From a virus, in the IMG/VR virus record IMGVR_UViG_3300009082_000063, positions 1-22,588 of that record: a stretch of DNA of 22,588 nucleotides. One strand, written 5' to 3'. Below are positions 20,980 to 22,588 of this stretch, piece by piece; positions within the stretch are counted from its first letter, which is position 1; each line of letters opens with the position of its first letter. Below the pieces are notes generated by a model. It did not search any database. It was not told the origin of the DNA and saw only the letters and a list, made by a program, of their open reading frames with translations. A program made the position numbers and the translations under genes.

Positions 20980-21722
20980 TGGTGATTCCGACCGCAGCGC
21001 AGCAAGCCTTCGACGATCGCGAGTTCGGTCGTGCCCCCAATGGGGAGGTCATCGTCTCCGATTTTGATCGAGGGATGGTAGTTGCGCTGGGAGGAGTCAT
21101 CCGTGAGGTAGGTCCGGATGAGATTCCAGGGTACTATGCAGACGTTGCAGGCGTCGAGCCCGCGCCCGGTCTTCCCGGTGTTCAGATCATTTTCGGTAAC
21201 CCCGACGACGCTTTCGCTAACTACCTCTTGCCTCAGTTCGTGATCACACGAAACGACGTGACGCCTGCGATGGCGCGCTGGCATCCTGGCACGATCAAGT
21301 ACAGGTCTCCCAAGCCTGGGGAACAGCCGATCCAGGTGACCGGCCCTGGCGGGGTTGTCAAGACTGGGTACCGAAAGATGGTTCAGCAAGAGGGAGCTAT
21401 CCCTTACGACATCGGCTACACCCTTACGATCGCACACGAGCGACGTGGTATCCAGCGGGACTTCGGACAGAAGATGCTGCGCTACGCGATGAAGCGCTTC
21501 ACGCCTTACTTTACGATCGTTGTGATAGACAGCATCAACGACCCCAGGATATACTTTGGCTCAGCTGAAGCAGCGACATCGAATGACGAGTTGCTGGATG
21601 TTTCGGATCGAACGATCGGTTGGACGATGAGTTTGACTGTGGAAGCAGAGTTGGACTTCATCGACGAGCGCGAGGTGCAGACCGCGATCAGAGTCTCGTC
21701 GTCGTTCGGCATCATCCCGTAG
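20979..21722 (+). CDS. Probable tail terminator / sheath-stabiliser, T4 gp15-like (tentative)
   Basis: ATG 20979 overlaps the previous stop (TGATG). After an N-terminal beta-rich section, the C-terminal half has IPYDIGYTLTIAHERRGIQ, then MLRYAMKRFTPYFTIVVID, then DRTIGWTMSLTVEAELDF. The order of a beta strand of input force, a helix ending in F-T-P-x-x-x-I-x-V, and a final strand pair resembles tail-terminator proteins of contractile phages, including gp15-type proteins. The protein would cap the tail tube and sheath and bind the neck. It is encoded two genes before the sheath, as expected. The call is an inference from shape and position. Confidence 0.5.
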   Translation: MVIPTAAQQAFDDREFGRAPNGEVIVSDFDRGMVVALGGVIREVGPDEIPGYYADVAGVEPAPGLPGVQIIFGNPDDAFANYLLPQFVITRNDVTPAMARWHPGTIKYRSPKPGEQPIQVTGPGGVVKTGYRKMVQQEGAIPYDIGYTLTIAHERRGIQRDFGQKMLRYAMKRFTPYFTIVVIDSINDPRIYFGSAEAATSNDELLDVSDRTIGWTMSLTVEAELDFIDEREVQTAIRVSSSFGIIP

Positions 21723-21742
21723 CTCAGCTCTCGGAGGAAGCA

Positions 21743-22198
21743 ATGGCTAAGTACTTCAACAGGACCCGCAGCCCCTTCTCGGCTCCCCTTCGAGACGGTT
21801 CGACTGCCTACTTCGCACCGAAGAAATGGGTGGTGATCACGAAGGACCAAGAAGGGACCGCAGGACTGGTGCAACTCGTCAAGAAGGGCATGTTGGTTCG
21901 CCGCGAGGTGGTCGAGACACCCGTTATAGCCACTGCTTCTGCGCCCGTTGTTGTCCCGATCCCGAAGGCGGAACCCCCGAAGCCTCCCCCACCTACCCCC
22001 GCTGTGGTTGAGATTCCGTCTCCAAAGCCAGAATACGACGTCCACGTGGACGTTACGATCGAGGCCGAGGAGTCTTCCTCTGATGATGATCCTACTTCCC
22101 TCAGCGATGAAGTAGACGAGAATACCGTTGCGTCGGAGGACGAGACTGATACAGAATCCAAAGCGACACGTCGTACCAAGTCCCGCAGGAGAGGTTAG
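21743..22198 (+). CDS. Hypothetical structural protein with Pro-rich and acidic tail, 151 aa
   Basis: ATG 21743 follows CGGAGG at about 6-base spacing; earlier in-frame codons lie over the upstream gene. The N-terminal roughly 58 residues (FNRTRSPFSAPLRDGSTAYF, then WVVITKDQEG) look folded. The tail runs through a Pro-rich stretch (PKAEPPKPPPPTPAVVEIP), an acidic Ser/Asp/Glu region and a basic end (TRRTKSRRRG). No family is recognised. It is 2 bases ahead of the sheath gene and may be a minor neck or tail protein, or an assembly factor. Confidence 0.68.
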   Translation: MAKYFNRTRSPFSAPLRDGSTAYFAPKKWVVITKDQEGTAGLVQLVKKGMLVRREVVETPVIATASAPVVVPIPKAEPPKPPPPTPAVVEIPSPKPEYDVHVDVTIEAEESSSDDDPTSLSDEVDENTVASEDETDTESKATRRTKSRRRG

Positions 22199-22200
22199 CC

Positions 22201-22588
22201 ATGCCCGAGTTCCTCAGCCCCGGCGTCTTCATCGAAGAAGTTCCTTCGCAGATCCAAACCATCTTGTCGGTATCGACTTCGACGATGGGTGCGGTCGGCT
22301 TCACTCAGAGAGGCCCCACTGACGAAGCGGTGCTTGTCACCTCTCTCGATCAATACAACCGTTTGTTCGGACCGTTCGTCGCGGACTCGCTCCTTGGTCT
22401 GAGCATGGTGGCCTTCTTCGCCAATGGCGGACGACGCGCCTATGTGGTTCGTGTTGTTCCTGCCGATGCGGTCATGGCAGACTCTCGTCTCCAAGGCTCC
22501 TACCGAGATCAGCTGCTCTTCAAGTCTGACGGGGCGACGTTGTCATGGACGGCTACCGAGGCAACCACAGCGTTGAAGGCCGCAGGTG
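22201..22588 (+). CDS. Tail sheath protein, N-terminal part (cut by window end)
   Basis: ATG 22201 follows AGGAGAGG in the end of the previous gene. The visible 129 residues start with MPEFLSPGVFIEEVPSQIQT, continue STSTMGAVGFTQRGPTDEA, and contain TSLDQYNRLFGPF. This is the signature N-terminus of contractile tail sheath proteins (PGV-x-x-x-E, STS, G-x-x-x-x-GP and a later F-G). The sheath surrounds the tube and contracts at infection. The gene runs past the window end with no stop seen. Its presence establishes a myovirus tail. Confidence 0.93.
   Translation, partial: MPEFLSPGVFIEEVPSQIQTILSVSTSTMGAVGFTQRGPTDEAVLVTSLDQYNRLFGPFVADSLLGLSMVAFFANGGRRAYVVRVVPADAVMADSRLQGSYRDQLLFKSDGATLSWTATEATTALKAAG

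Overview
The window is part of the genome of a tailed double-stranded DNA phage with a contractile tail (myovirus morphology). Every supported gene lies on the + strand, and most are packed with 4-base or few-base overlaps. The diagnostic evidence is a T4 gp20-type portal, a T4 gp21-type prohead protease, a gp23-type major capsid protein, neck-like proteins and the start of a tail sheath protein, next to a terminase large subunit and phage replication genes. Base composition is moderately GC-rich. GTG starts, and probably one TTG start, are used repeatedly, each usually with a good Shine-Dalgarno sequence. Nothing in the sequence identifies the host, and no tRNA, integrase, CRISPR array or insertion sequence was seen.

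Region 1 (1-2415) is a compact recombination and repair cluster. It holds the tail end of a probable PD-(D/E)XK endonuclease, a very small gene, a zinc-ribbon protein, a Cas4/RecB-like nuclease with both an inserted zinc knuckle and a C-terminal cysteine cluster, another four-cysteine protein and a RuvC-like resolvase. Region 2 (2416-6213) carries a possible promoter, a two-domain conserved-looking protein of unknown role, a small protein, a histone H1-like lysine-rich protein with seven Ala-Pro-Lys repeats and a winged-helix-like C-terminus, and a family A DNA polymerase with 3'-5' exonuclease but no 5' nuclease.

Region 3 (6260-11994) is packaging: a putative small terminase-like protein, a large terminase interrupted by a 357-residue HNH-bearing intein between its ATPase and nuclease halves, and the portal. 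Region 4 (12041-17119) is prohead assembly: two unknown proteins (one with a basic core and an acidic tail), a fused protease-scaffold gene and the major capsid protein. The protease-scaffold gene contains an in-frame internal ATG with a strong Shine-Dalgarno sequence exactly at the domain boundary, which predicts that free scaffold is made from a nested gene. This parallels lambda C/Nu3 and herpesvirus UL26/UL26.5, but with a T4-type protease.

Region 5 (17229-22588) holds small proteins, gp13-like and gp14-like neck candidates, a double zinc-site protein, tail-completion candidates and the N-terminus of the sheath. The order runs from DNA recombination and replication, through packaging, prohead building and maturation, to the neck and tail. 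No intergenic stretch exceeds about 170 bases.
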